A stretch of DNA of 64,000 nucleotides from assembly GCA_018266255.1 (NCBI GenBank), contig JAFEAT010000007.1, positions 372,001-436,000 of the forward strand, written 5' to 3'. Positions 32,606 to 42,092 of this stretch are shown here, piece by piece (position 1 is the stretch's first letter; each line of letters starts with the position of its first letter). The position numbers were made by a program, and so were the translations under genes. Under the pieces are notes generated by a model that saw only the letters and a list, made by a program, of their open reading frames with translations, did no database searches and was not told where the DNA came from. Source of the stretch: Cyanobacteria bacterium SZAS-4. GTDB lineage: Bacteria > Cyanobacteriota > Vampirovibrionia > Obscuribacterales > Obscuribacteraceae.

Positions 32606-33153
32606 TTACCAAAGCAGAACAAGAAAACTTGCAGGCCATGAAGCGCGCCGTTTTAAAAGCACGAGCACGTGTACTGGCGAAACCACATAAGCGCATCGAA
32701 ATCAAAACTGATCTAATCGAGGTGGTGGAGTTTATTTTGTCTGGCGAAACTTATGCGGTGCGCACAAGCGATATCAGAGAAGTCCACTATTTGAAAGACG
32801 TAACTAGAGTTCCATCAACGCCGGCTTTCATAGTTGGTGTTATCAGCCTGAGAGGACAGATAATCGTAGTAATAGATATTCGAAGATTTTTTGACCTGCC
32901 TCAAACAGAATTATCCGTTTTCAATAAAGTTGTGATCGTTGAAAAAGGCGATGTAATCGTAGGTTTCACCGCGGACGAAGTGTCCGGTGTGCGCCAAATC
33001 GAGCAGTCGACAATCCAACCATCACTGGCAACCTTAGCCGGAAAACGTGCCAAGTTCTTACGCGGTATTACAACCGACCGCGTCACCATACTTGACGTCG
33101 AAAAAATGCTACAAGATAGAGAGTTACTAGTGAATGAGCAAGTGGATAACTGA
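32593..33153 (+). CDS. cheW: CheW-like coupling protein (second)
   Basis: A 186-residue CheW protein with a basic N-terminal helix of about 35 residues (AVLKARARVLAKPHKR) before the domain. Fold landmarks are VEFILSGETYAVRTSDIREV, VTRVPSTPAFIVGVISLRGQIIVVIDIRRFF, and VVIVEKGDVIVGFTADEVSGV. The PxFIxGxxxLRGxIxxVID pattern is textbook CheW. Because the first cheW lacks the R-G-Q docking residues (it has HGAI), this second one may be the main adaptor. The ATG lies inside the tandem array, and no separate ribosome site is visible. Directly followed by the receptor gene. Confidence 0.92.
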   Translation: MDTPFTKAEQENLQAMKRAVLKARARVLAKPHKRIEIKTDLIEVVEFILSGETYAVRTSDIREVHYLKDVTRVPSTPAFIVGVISLRGQIIVVIDIRRFFDLPQTELSVFNKVVIVEKGDVIVGFTADEVSGVRQIEQSTIQPSLATLAGKRAKFLRGITTDRVTILDVEKMLQDRELLVNEQVDN

Positions 33154-33178
33154 GCGTGGGTAAAAGGAAAACTGAGGC

Positions 33179-34849
33179 ATGTTCAAGAATTTGGCTACAC
33201 GCTATAAGCTACTCATCAGCTTTTCTGTCATCGGATTTTGCATACTGAGCATTGCTCTGATCTCCTGCTTAGCGCTCTCAACAAAAAATGGTGGCGAAAC
33301 TGCAGCACAAACTTCAAACGATTTACTCCTGGTTGCCGCAGACATCGATGCAGCGCAGCTAGGGATGATGTCGGCGAATAACGAGAAGAAAGAAGCACTT
33401 GGCGACCTTTCCGACCTAGCCTATGAGCTGAGACGAAAGATAACGACTCTGAATTTAGAAGCACCACCGCAAAAACTAGCCGAGCTAGAACAAGCCGTCG
33501 ACCAATATCTTGCAGGCATCAAGCAATACACCCGAGCATTTCAATCAGGAGATACCACGGCCACTCAGAAAATTGCCCTAGATCAACTGGAGCACTGCAA
33601 GAAGATCCATTTGCTCTGTACTACTCTGGCCAAACCAGAGAGCACAGACCATGGACAGCAAGAAGCAATCGGCCTAATCGCGTTTATTGGAGTATTCTCG
33701 ATTTTCTTCGCGGTATTCAGCTTCATGACTTTGTGCGAGGAGATCGCGGCACCTCTTCAACAACTAACTTTGGCTTCAGAACGACTGGCAGCAGGAGACC
33801 TGGGTGCGAACTTGCCCGACTCCTACCGTAGCGATGAAGTGGGTTCCGTTGTGAAAGCATATGCTCGTATGGTGACATCGCTGCGGAACATTTCAGCGGC
33901 AGCTCAACGTGTTGCGCAAGGCGATTTACGAGTTGAAGTTCAGCCTCGCTCTGAAGAAGATTCATTAGGGAAGGCATTCGCTTCAATGGTCGAAAACATG
34001 TCGTCTGCCACATCGCAAATCAAGTCGGCGGTGGAAGTTCTATCAAGCGCCGTCAACAACATTATGGCTTCTGTAGCTGACTCGGCCGCTGGTGCGACGG
34101 AAACTGCAACCGCAGTGACAGAGACAACGACAACTGTTGAAGAAGTGCGACAGACTTCGCACATAGCTAATCAGAAAGCTAAGAATGTAGCAGAGAGCGC
34201 ACAGAAATCCGCGCAAATTTCGACGATGGGAAGAAAGTCCACCGAAGAGACAATTCAGGGCATGAAGCGAATTCGAGAACAAATGGATTTGATCGCTGAT
34301 AGCATGGTGCGCCTAAGCGAAAAAAGTCAGTCGATTGTTGAGATAATCGCGACAGTTGATGACCTCGCACAGCAATCAAACTTGCTTGCCGTAAACGCTT
34401 CGATCGAAGCGGCAAAAGCTGGAGAACTTGGTCGAGGATTCGCAGTTGTTGCACAAGAAGTGAAAAGTATGTCCGATCAGTCGAAGCAAGCGACGGCGCA
34501 GGTGCGAAAAATCCTTGGCGAAATTCAGCAAGCGACTACCTCCGCCGCGATGGCAACGGAGCTGGGCAGCCGCGCAGTAGACGCAGCTGTTACTCAGTCA
34601 AATCAAGCTGGAGAGGCGATAACGACTCTGGCAAACAGCGTTGTTGAGTCAGCCAACGCAGCTGCGCAAATTGCGGTGTCCAGTCAGCAGCAACTGGCTG
34701 GAGTCGATCAAGTTGCCACCGCTATGCTTGGTATCAAAGATGCCACCGCTCAAAATTTGATTGCAATCAAACGCGTCGAAGAAGCCACCCTCACATTGCA
34801 AGAGCTCGGTGGCACTCTCAGAGTTCTCACGAAACGATATCAACTTTAG
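33179..34849 (+). CDS. Methyl-accepting chemotaxis protein with tandem HAMP units
   Basis: A 556-residue chemoreceptor. TM1 spans 11-33, a periplasmic domain of about 130 helical residues follows (34-162), TM2 spans 163-185. Two HAMP units come next (about 187-238 and 239-290), each with the AAGDL/AQGDL and DEVGSV/DSLGKAF pattern. The signalling domain has the hairpin tip DDLAQQSNLLAVNASIEAAKAGELGRGFAVVAQEV (about 394-428). There is no NWETF-type pentapeptide. The periplasmic part is too short and generic to guess a ligand; it resembles four-helix sensor domains. The final bases carry GATATC (34836-34841). Coupled to CheA seven bases downstream. Confidence 0.93.
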   Translation: MFKNLATRYKLLISFSVIGFCILSIALISCLALSTKNGGETAAQTSNDLLLVAADIDAAQLGMMSANNEKKEALGDLSDLAYELRRKITTLNLEAPPQKLAELEQAVDQYLAGIKQYTRAFQSGDTTATQKIALDQLEHCKKIHLLCTTLAKPESTDHGQQEAIGLIAFIGVFSIFFAVFSFMTLCEEIAAPLQQLTLASERLAAGDLGANLPDSYRSDEVGSVVKAYARMVTSLRNISAAAQRVAQGDLRVEVQPRSEEDSLGKAFASMVENMSSATSQIKSAVEVLSSAVNNIMASVADSAAGATETATAVTETTTTVEEVRQTSHIANQKAKNVAESAQKSAQISTMGRKSTEETIQGMKRIREQMDLIADSMVRLSEKSQSIVEIIATVDDLAQQSNLLAVNASIEAAKAGELGRGFAVVAQEVKSMSDQSKQATAQVRKILGEIQQATTSAAMATELGSRAVDAAVTQSNQAGEAITTLANSVVESANAAAQIAVSSQQQLAGVDQVATAMLGIKDATAQNLIAIKRVEEATLTLQELGGTLRVLTKRYQL

Positions 34850-34856
34850 GTGACCA

Positions 34857-37430
34857 ATGACGTCCTCTGAAGAAGCGTTCTTAAAGAAGCTCAGGGCTGC
34901 CTTTGTTGGCGAGGCTCACGAGCAAATCGAGCGCATCTCGAGCGGACTTTCGCAACTGACTTCCATTGCAGACGAGTTAGCGCGGCAAGTCATAATTGAA
35001 AATACCTTTAGAGAACTGCACAACATGAAAGGCTCTGCTCGAGCCGTCAATTTGTTGACGCTGGAAGCTGTCTGTCAGCTACTGGAAGATGTGTTCGCCG
35101 AACTTAAACGCGAAGAACGCAAAGTGACACCGCGTCTGATGGATGTTTTGCACGAAAGCGTCGATTCAGTATCCGGTGTGCTGACAAAGCTAGAGGCGGA
35201 CGAAAGTTTTCAGGAATCTGCGGACTTAGAGGGAGTGTTAGAACGACTGCAGAAGAATCTGGAAATATCCGACAAAAAAAGTGCAGACCACGTTCGTTCT
35301 GAACAAAGTCATTCTGAACCGAGTCGTACAGAACCAAGTCGTTCTGAACAAAGTCGTTCTGAGGAGAGTCGTTTAGAACAGAGTCGTTCTGAACAAGAAC
35401 AAAGCATTGTAGAACTGAGTAGGACAGAAACGAATGAGAAACAAAAGTCCCCTGATGAAAAAGAAGAAAGCGCAGAGTCAATTTTGAACAGTTTCGCTTT
35501 CGATCCCACATGGCAGGAGAGCACCACCCAAGGTGCCTTACAAGATGCGTTAAAGACTATCCCCCAAGGCAGTCCAGACAGTCTCTTGCCGGGCAGCCAC
35601 GCAAGTTCTGGTTTGTTTTCAACGCCGCCTCAATCGTTCACCACGGCCAGCACTATCGATTCGACGCGTGAATCGATTCGCATCCCCGCAGCACGATTAG
35701 ACGAATTATTGATGCGAGCCGAAGACATGCTCAGTCTTAAAATCATGAGTCGCCAGCACAACCACGATTTAAACAATGTCGGTTTTAAATTTGATCACTA
35801 CACTCGAGATTTATCCAAAATATATGCGGATGTCCGCGCAGCCAGGCAACTTATTGATCGTGACCTAGCATCCGTCGAAGAGTTATTTATCGAATCAGTC
35901 TTGGGAAAAGTTTTGGAATTCCTCGATCTTCAACAGCAACAGCTAAGTGCTTTAAGCGCACAACTAACCACATTGAAAACAGGGTCACTCAACGATTATA
36001 GAGTCGCGAGTAGCACCGTTGACACATTCCTTGAAAACACAAAAAAGCTGCTGATGATGCCGGCATCCACCATGCTGGAGTTGATGCCAAAGTTAGTGCG
36101 TGATCTGGCACGAGAATTAGGTAAAGAAATAGACCTCACCATAAGCGGCAGCGCCATCCAGTTGGACAAGCGAGTTTTGGCCCAAGTAAAAGATCCGTTA
36201 GTGCACATTCTTCGGAACAGCATAGACCACGGCATGGAGAAACCTGAGGCACGAGCGGAATCAGGCAAGTCCCCACGAGGAACACTGACCATCAGTGTCC
36301 TGCAGCAAGAAGGTAACACAGTTGAAATCGTTGTCACCGATGATGGTGCCGGAATCAATATTGAAAGGGTAAAGGAAATCGCAGTCAAAAACAATCTAAT
36401 CGACAGGCAAAGAGCCGATGCGATGACTGATGAAGAGGCGATTCCGCTGATTTTTCAGTCAAGCTTCTCCACCAGCTCCACCATCTCAGAAATTTCTGGT
36501 AGAGGTTTGGGCCTTGCAATTGCAAAAGAAAATATCGAACACCTTGGTGGACGTCTGATTGTAGAAAGCCGTCGTGGTCTAGGCACCACTTTCAGAATCA
36601 AACTGCCAGTCACCGTGGCCACTTTCCGAGGAGTCCTAATTAAGTGCTCGGATGAAATCCTGATTGTGCCAACATCTGACATGGAACGACTGGTAAAAGT
36701 CAAAAAAGAACAAGTTAAAACCAGCGACAGTGGACAAACGATTGAGGTGGACGGGCAAGAGGTTCCATTCTTGAGACTGAATCATGTTTTGGAATTGCCA
36801 ACCTCACCGGCTAATTCGACGCACCATCTGGTCATGGTTCTGCGTCACAGCGAAGCGAAGTGCGCCTTTGAAATTGATGACGTTCTCGAAGAACAGGAGA
36901 TCCTTGTCAAAAAATTAGCCAAACCGCTTGTGCGTGTCAGAAATGTTGCGGGCGTGACAGTGCTAGGCTCAGGAAAACCATCGGCGATTTTGAATGTAAG
37001 CGACTTGTTGAAATCGGCAACAAAAATGGCTGCCCTGAAAGTGCGTCCAGAGACTGACAAAACTCCAGCCGCAGTCAAAAGAATTCTCGTCGTCGACGAC
37101 ACGATCACCGCGCGCATACTCATGAAAAACATTCTAGAGTCGGCTGGATACTTGATAAAAACGGCTAACGATGGTGCAGAAGCGTTGAAACTGCTCGAGA
37201 AGGAGCAATTCGACTTGCTTGTGACCGACATCGAGATGCCCAAAATGAACGGCATCGAGCTGACGGCAGCAGTGAGAGAAAGGGGTCAATCGGTTCCAAT
37301 CATCTTAGTCACTTCGATGACAGATCAACACTTTCGCGAAAAAGGCACCGAAGCTGGTGCCGACGCCTTTTTCGTCAAGAGCAGCTTCGACCAGAACAAC
37401 CTCTTAGATGTGATAAAGCGACTAATCTAA
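34857..37430 (+). CDS. cheA: CheA hybrid histidine kinase with C-terminal receiver
   Basis: An 857-residue kinase. Hpt domain 5-110 with phosphorylatable H55 (RELHNMKGSARA). A charged linker at 146-182 consists of repeated SRSEQ units from 15-bp DNA repeats, and no P2 domain is recognisable. P3 dimerisation lies about 280-400. The ATPase domain has the N-box HILRNSIDHGMEKPEAR (450-466), G1 VTDDGAGI and G2 GRGLGLAIAKENIEHLGG. A CheW-like regulatory domain follows (about 610-735), then a receiver 740-857 with acceptor D791 (VTDIEMPKMNG). CheA-receiver hybrids occur in cyanobacterial, pilus and developmental systems. cheB starts one base after the stop. Confidence 0.95.
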   Translation: MTSSEEAFLKKLRAAFVGEAHEQIERISSGLSQLTSIADELARQVIIENTFRELHNMKGSARAVNLLTLEAVCQLLEDVFAELKREERKVTPRLMDVLHESVDSVSGVLTKLEADESFQESADLEGVLERLQKNLEISDKKSADHVRSEQSHSEPSRTEPSRSEQSRSEESRLEQSRSEQEQSIVELSRTETNEKQKSPDEKEESAESILNSFAFDPTWQESTTQGALQDALKTIPQGSPDSLLPGSHASSGLFSTPPQSFTTASTIDSTRESIRIPAARLDELLMRAEDMLSLKIMSRQHNHDLNNVGFKFDHYTRDLSKIYADVRAARQLIDRDLASVEELFIESVLGKVLEFLDLQQQQLSALSAQLTTLKTGSLNDYRVASSTVDTFLENTKKLLMMPASTMLELMPKLVRDLARELGKEIDLTISGSAIQLDKRVLAQVKDPLVHILRNSIDHGMEKPEARAESGKSPRGTLTISVLQQEGNTVEIVVTDDGAGINIERVKEIAVKNNLIDRQRADAMTDEEAIPLIFQSSFSTSSTISEISGRGLGLAIAKENIEHLGGRLIVESRRGLGTTFRIKLPVTVATFRGVLIKCSDEILIVPTSDMERLVKVKKEQVKTSDSGQTIEVDGQEVPFLRLNHVLELPTSPANSTHHLVMVLRHSEAKCAFEIDDVLEEQEILVKKLAKPLVRVRNVAGVTVLGSGKPSAILNVSDLLKSATKMAALKVRPETDKTPAAVKRILVVDDTITARILMKNILESAGYLIKTANDGAEALKLLEKEQFDLLVTDIEMPKMNGIELTAAVRERGQSVPIILVTSMTDQHFREKGTEAGADAFFVKSSFDQNNLLDVIKRLI

Positions 37431-37431
37431 A

Positions 37432-38463
37432 ATGATAAAAGTACTGATAGTCGAAGATTCCCTGGTGGCGCAGCAGCTGCTCACGCACATACTAAATGGC
37501 GAACCCGGCATTCAAGTAATTGGCACCGCTGCCACAGGCGCAGAAGCGATCAAATTCGTCAATAAAACAAAACCAGATATCATCACTATGGATTTTTATC
37601 TTCCTGATGCCAACGGTCTGCAAGTCGCGCGTCAGATTATGGAAACGAAGCCAGTCCCTATCATTATCGTCAGTGCAACGTGGACGGCCGACCAATATTC
37701 GGAAGCCTTCAGCCTGATGGATGCGGGTGCCGTAGGCACTATGAAACGTCCACCGGGACCAGGTCACAGCGAACATGAATCACTTTCGCAAGAATTGGTA
37801 CAGCTTGTGAAAAGTATGTCGGAAATCAAAGTTGTGCGTCGCTCCGCCAAATTCAAAGCCAAACAATTCGAAGTTGCACAAATTCCATTTATGGTGCAAC
37901 GGATAGTTGCAATCGGCGCTAGCACAGGCGGACCACCTGTCTTGGATACTATTCTCAGTCAACTCCCGGCGGATTTTCCGTATCCGATCGTAATCGTTCA
38001 GCACATAGCAGAGGGATTTCTAGATGGTCTCGTCAATTGGCTGCAACCAAAGTGCAAACTAAAAATCCACATCGCCGAGAACAATTTACCAATTGAAGTC
38101 GGACATGTGTACATCGCCGCAGACCATCACCACCTGGCTGTGACACCGCAAGAACGGCTCCAACTCAGCGATGCGGAACCTGAGAATGGTATCAGACCGT
38201 CAGTATGTTTCCTGTTTCGGTCGGTAGCGAAAGTCTACGGCTCACGCGCGATCGGCATCCTTCTGACGGGGATGGGTAAAGATGGAGCCGCAGGGCTGCA
38301 CTTGATGCGCGAACAGGGTGCTATAACAATTGCTCAAGACCAGGATACTTCAGCCGTGTTTGGAATGCCCAATGAAGCAATCAAACTAGGTGCAGCACAA
38401 TTTATCCTGCCACCAGAAAAAATTGCGCAGTCGTTGCTTTTGCAGCAAGCTAACAACCAATAA
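37432..38463 (+). CDS. cheB: Chemoreceptor glutamate methylesterase/response regulator
   Basis: A 343-residue CheB. Receiver domain 1-120, acidic pair ED8-9, acceptor D54 (ITMDFYLPD). Methylesterase domain from 157: catalytic S164 (IGASTGGPP), H191 (VQHIAEGFLDGL) and D284 (LTGMGKDGAAG). It demethylates and deamidates receptors, opposing CheR, and is activated by CheA phosphorylation. ATG 37432 lies directly after the cheA stop, so both are tightly cotranscribed. Linker PPGPGHSEHE is short. All catalytic residues are intact. Confidence 0.95.
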   Translation: MIKVLIVEDSLVAQQLLTHILNGEPGIQVIGTAATGAEAIKFVNKTKPDIITMDFYLPDANGLQVARQIMETKPVPIIIVSATWTADQYSEAFSLMDAGAVGTMKRPPGPGHSEHESLSQELVQLVKSMSEIKVVRRSAKFKAKQFEVAQIPFMVQRIVAIGASTGGPPVLDTILSQLPADFPYPIVIVQHIAEGFLDGLVNWLQPKCKLKIHIAENNLPIEVGHVYIAADHHHLAVTPQERLQLSDAEPENGIRPSVCFLFRSVAKVYGSRAIGILLTGMGKDGAAGLHLMREQGAITIAQDQDTSAVFGMPNEAIKLGAAQFILPPEKIAQSLLLQQANNQ

Positions 38464-38476
38464 ATGAGGGTAAAAG

Positions 38477-39022
38477 GTGTCAAAGAGTTTAGAAGGCGTG
38501 CACATCATGGTCGTGGAAGACACGATGACTCAAGCGATGATGATTCAACACGTTTTGGAAAAGCAAAGCATACGCGTAACCATCGCAAGAAGTGGTGAGA
38601 AAGCGCTGAAAGCACTCTGTGACGCTGAGAACAAACCCGATTTAATCTTGTGCGACGTCAATATGCCTGAGATGAATGGATTTGAGCTTTGCAGCAAAGT
38701 AAAAGCTGATCCCCGGTTACACAACATTCCATTCGTCTTGCTTTCAACACTAGTCGACAACGCCGATTTAGTTCACGTTATCGAATGTGGAGCCGATAAC
38801 TTTATCTACAAGACCTTCGAAGACGAGTATTTTGTGCAGCGCTTAAGTTCAATTTGGTCATCCTGGGCTCTTTACGACTTGAAAGACCCTCAAACCACGA
38901 CGATTTTCGTTAACGGTGAGCGGCATCACATCCCAGCATCGAGTCAAAGACTGGTCAATCTGCTCGTATCAGCCTTCGAAACTGCAGTTTTTCACAACCG
39001 GACACATAAATCAGGCGCATAG
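38477..39022 (+). CDS. Single-domain response regulator with C-terminal helical tail
   Basis: A 181-residue receiver. Acidic pair E14-D15 (VVEDTMTQAMM), acceptor D60 (LILCDVNMPEMNGFE), T/S and lysine in LLSTLVDNAD and NFIYKTFEDE. After residue 125 comes a helical and beta tail (WALYDLKDPQTTTIFVNGERHHIPAS, then RLVNLLVSAFETAV), without a known DNA-binding fold. This may be the diffusible output or a sink for the CheA phosphoryl group. GTG start with AAAGG nine bases upstream; it closes the tight part of the operon. A 337-base gap follows. Confidence 0.85.
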   Translation: MSKSLEGVHIMVVEDTMTQAMMIQHVLEKQSIRVTIARSGEKALKALCDAENKPDLILCDVNMPEMNGFELCSKVKADPRLHNIPFVLLSTLVDNADLVHVIECGADNFIYKTFEDEYFVQRLSSIWSSWALYDLKDPQTTTIFVNGERHHIPASSQRLVNLLVSAFETAVFHNRTHKSGA

Positions 39023-39359
39023 GGATGCATTGGCTTGACTCGCTCAAATTTGAAAGTCGCTTGCTTGCAACCAAAATTCGGCTGGGTCGATCGGGGCTAG
39101 AATAAAGGGTTAGGCAAGAAAAGCCAGGCCAGTTCAGTGCTTATGGTTTTGAAAGGGTTTAAATTGAGAACTAACCCGATATCAGTTTAAGGTTTGAAGT
39201 CACGTCTTGATTGGGCTTAAAGAGCTTATGACACTGGGTTCTCCGACCTAATGATCTCGAAATGCTCTGGATTCGCCAGTTCTGAACCAAGTTGCCTTAT
39301 AGTATTAGTGGCACTCATGACACAACAACACAGGTTGTAAGTAGAAATAGACCGAGAAG
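39023..39359. other. Gap between the che operon and the PAS hybrid gene
   Basis: About 337 bases between co-directional genes. Apart from the single GATATC palindrome at 39178, it holds no open frame or strong stem-loop that I could identify. A promoter for the downstream hybrid gene is expected here; TATAGT near 39298 is the only -10-like sequence, with no good -35. Confidence 0.4.
39170..39192. repeat. GATATC-centred palindrome, single copy
   Basis: Core at 39178-39183 within CTAACCC, GATATC and AGTTTAAGG. It lies between two co-directional genes of the phosphorelay region. No partner is found at 36 bp on either side. Confidence 0.75.
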
Positions 39360-41696
39360 ATGAGCATAAACTGGAACAATCACATTGACCGATTGCGAAG
39401 TCAAATTGCAGACTTGCGTAGTACTCTCCGAGTCATTAAAACTAAAGCGCACGACGAAAGACCGGGTCTAGAGCAGACAACCGCTCAACTTCGAGAACTT
39501 GTCGATAAAGACGAATCCCAGAAAACGCTTTATCAATTTCCCAAGATTCTCCACAAAATTTTGCATAATCCAGCCGTGGGAGCGATCATTCTCGGTCCTA
39601 ATGGAGAGCATTTGCTGTTCAATACTGCAGCTGAAAGGCTGCTGGGCTCAGACTTGATGGCAGATGCGCTAGCCGAGAAGTCAGGCAATTTCGGATTCTA
39701 CTTGACCGACAAGGTGACGAAGTACACAAAAGAACAGCTCCCGTGGCAACAGGCAGTCTTGGGTGAGCAAGTGCCCGAAGTAGACTTGTTCGTTAGACGC
39801 CAAGGATATGTAGACGGACTCTGGATCAAAGCAACATCGACCGCACTGAAAAGTGATACCAACGACATCGGTGGTGCCGTTGTCTTTCTCGTTGATATCA
39901 CAGAACAGGTACAAGTAGAGAATCAAATACAATCAACATGCGAAGCGCTTGAGCAGCAGATTTCGCAAATTGGCAGCGCTCAACTAGAACTCCAGTTATT
40001 GACTGAAAAATTAGGCAAATTGGATTATCTCCCCGAAGCGACACCAGATGTGGTGCACTCACAGACCACTGACAGTAAACAAAAGCAGAAGCCTGCTTCA
40101 CAAGACACTTTAAAAGCGGTCACTACAACAACTTCTGACCAATCAGCAGAAGCAATCTCAGATTTAATTTCAGAGCTAATTCCAGAATCTTCGCCTCAAT
40201 CGGCACCTGAAGTGGACCAAGCAGTTGCGAATCAGCCAGAGGACGCTGCTGAAAAGGCTAAACCAGAGGACGCAGAAATTCTCGCTGATGCAAATTCTTC
40301 AGACGCGAACCCTTCTTTAGATACGAATACCCCTTCAGAAACAAACACTCCGTCAAACGAAAACACTCCGTCAAACGCAAACACTCCGTCAAATGCGACT
40401 TCTCCAGCGGAAGCGAGTTCGACGACAACTGCACAAACACCTGAAGCTGCTACCTCGCCAACCGGCGAACAGGAACCTGAATCGACGAGTGCGCCGGCAA
40501 AACCGGACGCTTCATCTGTGATCGACTACGCCAGCGATGAATTGGCGAAGTGGGACGATAGCGATGAAGTAGAAGAAGATTTTGCGGCGTACGAGGCGCG
40601 ACTCGAACAAGCGCTGATAGCTGAGGGCGATGCCATCGCAGCCCATGCCACAGCCGAATCATCTGACACACTTGAAGCTAAAGCGCAGAAGGTGAATGAA
40701 TCAATCGTTCGAAAACTGACTTCTGAAATATTTGCGATTGCCAACCAGGTAACGCTTGAACCAGGCGCGGATTCCAAGGCCGCTGAACAAGATTTCTTTG
40801 CTCCAGACAACACCGAAAAGCAGCCAATGGCGCAAATTGCCGAAACACCTGCTGAAAGTGAAAAGCACCACAAATCATCATCAAAGAAATCGGCTCAAAA
40901 ACACACGGATTCCGCCGACCACGCCGGCTCTAAACGTCGAAAAATTCTCATCGTTGACGACATTCCAGTCAACCAGAAACTGCTGCGCCTGCAACTGAAA
41001 CGTCTCGGATTTGAATGCGAAGCTGCCAATAACGGCGACGCGGCACAAAAAGCTATCGCAGCTGGCGACTTCGCCTTGGTTTTAATGGATTTAGATATGC
41101 CGGTCATGGATGGATTTGAGTCCACCGCCGCTATTAGGAAAAACGAGCAGGGGCTGGGCAAACGCATCCCAATTGTAGCGATGACGTCTTACGACCGCCA
41201 GGAAGACCGCGAAAGATGCCTGGCTGCGGGCATGGACGATTTTTTAAGTAAGGGCGCAACCCAAAAGCAGCTGCATGAAGTGGTCGAAAGATGCATGAGA
41301 GCAGCCTCCACGGAACCTTCTAAGCCTCAACCGATTCGAACAGAGCCGCTCAAAGAGACCGGGTTGGACATAGAGTCACTGCAAAAGCAATTTGACAAAG
41401 AAGAAGTTCAGGACGTCTCCCGGCTCTTCCTCAGTGCCGTCAACACGTTTATCGACTGCATACAGTTGGGCATAGAGGAGAAGGACGCTGGTGCGGTCAC
41501 GCACTTCGCTCATTCGGTGAAAGGACCCTGTGCCGCTCTCGGCATCGACGAAATGACTCGCTTGACCTCAGAAATAATGAGTGACGCAGAGGCAGGAAAC
41601 TGGACTCAAGTGCGGGTCAAATATATGAAACTTAAATCCTCCTTCGGGGAGGTCAGGGACCAATTACGAGAGCTCTGCACTCCAGGGTACGTCTAA
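39360..41696 (+). CDS. PAS-receiver-Hpt hybrid phosphorelay protein with long disordered linker
   Basis: A 778-residue protein without a kinase domain. A coiled coil (5-50) precedes a PAS domain (about 65-190: KILHNPAVGAIILGPNGEHLLFNTAAERLLG, then GAVVFLVDITEQV). Residues 200-520 are acidic and low-complexity, including NTPSN repeats from 18-bp DNA units (40325-40400). A receiver spans 527-645 with acceptor D577 (LVLMDLDMPVMDG), and a C-terminal Hpt has H718 (FAHSVKGPCAALG). Lacking an ATPase, it must receive phosphate from another kinase, perhaps CheA at 34857. A second Hpt gene follows 30 bases on. ATG 39360 is the only reasonable start. Confidence 0.85.
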   Translation: MSINWNNHIDRLRSQIADLRSTLRVIKTKAHDERPGLEQTTAQLRELVDKDESQKTLYQFPKILHKILHNPAVGAIILGPNGEHLLFNTAAERLLGSDLMADALAEKSGNFGFYLTDKVTKYTKEQLPWQQAVLGEQVPEVDLFVRRQGYVDGLWIKATSTALKSDTNDIGGAVVFLVDITEQVQVENQIQSTCEALEQQISQIGSAQLELQLLTEKLGKLDYLPEATPDVVHSQTTDSKQKQKPASQDTLKAVTTTTSDQSAEAISDLISELIPESSPQSAPEVDQAVANQPEDAAEKAKPEDAEILADANSSDANPSLDTNTPSETNTPSNENTPSNANTPSNATSPAEASSTTTAQTPEAATSPTGEQEPESTSAPAKPDASSVIDYASDELAKWDDSDEVEEDFAAYEARLEQALIAEGDAIAAHATAESSDTLEAKAQKVNESIVRKLTSEIFAIANQVTLEPGADSKAAEQDFFAPDNTEKQPMAQIAETPAESEKHHKSSSKKSAQKHTDSADHAGSKRRKILIVDDIPVNQKLLRLQLKRLGFECEAANNGDAAQKAIAAGDFALVLMDLDMPVMDGFESTAAIRKNEQGLGKRIPIVAMTSYDRQEDRERCLAAGMDDFLSKGATQKQLHEVVERCMRAASTEPSKPQPIRTEPLKETGLDIESLQKQFDKEEVQDVSRLFLSAVNTFIDCIQLGIEEKDAGAVTHFAHSVKGPCAALGIDEMTRLTSEIMSDAEAGNWTQVRVKYMKLKSSFGEVRDQLRELCTPGYV

Positions 41697-41726
41697 CCGT
41701 CGGGAACACAGTCTGGGTCCATCGCC

Positions 41727-42092
41727 GTGGAAGAAAGTACCATCGCTGCTTTGCCTGAAGCCCCTGTAAATCTCAGGGAACTTGAAGAAGCCCTCGAAGT
41801 CGAGGGGGCGCACGAAATCGCAGCCGGGTTTTTAGAAGACATCGCTGCAATACCCGATAAACTAACTAACTCTCTGCGAGCACGAGACAAAGACGGGGTG
41901 CGCTCAGCCGCCCATCTACTCAAGGGTTGCTGCTTGATTATCTTCGCACGAAAGACGGCTGAACTTGCTTCTAGCATGGAGAAACTTGCAATCGCAGGTA
42001 GCTTTGAGGAGTGCGATCAACTGTTGACGAATTTGTTAGATTCACTGAACGACACTGTCGAATGTCTCGAAAATTATCTGGATGAAAGTTGA
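41727..42092 (+). CDS. Stand-alone Hpt phosphotransfer protein
   Basis: A 121-residue four-helix Hpt domain. Phospho-acceptor H63 lies in SAAHLLKGCCLIIFA, the usual HxLKG signature, and the preceding helix has the acidic FLEDIA. It would carry phosphoryl groups between receivers. GTG 41727 starts 30 bases after the PAS hybrid stop, and its last 11 bases overlap the start of the TPR gene in another frame, so the three genes form one unit. Confidence 0.85.
   Translation: MEESTIAALPEAPVNLRELEEALEVEGAHEIAAGFLEDIAAIPDKLTNSLRARDKDGVRSAAHLLKGCCLIIFARKTAELASSMEKLAIAGSFEECDQLLTNLLDSLNDTVECLENYLDES

Noticed and set aside
34836..34841. GATATC at the receptor gene end as a further palindrome copy
   Set aside because: It lies in coding sequence and its flanks match the consensus only on part of one side; similar coding GATATC sites occur by chance elsewhere.
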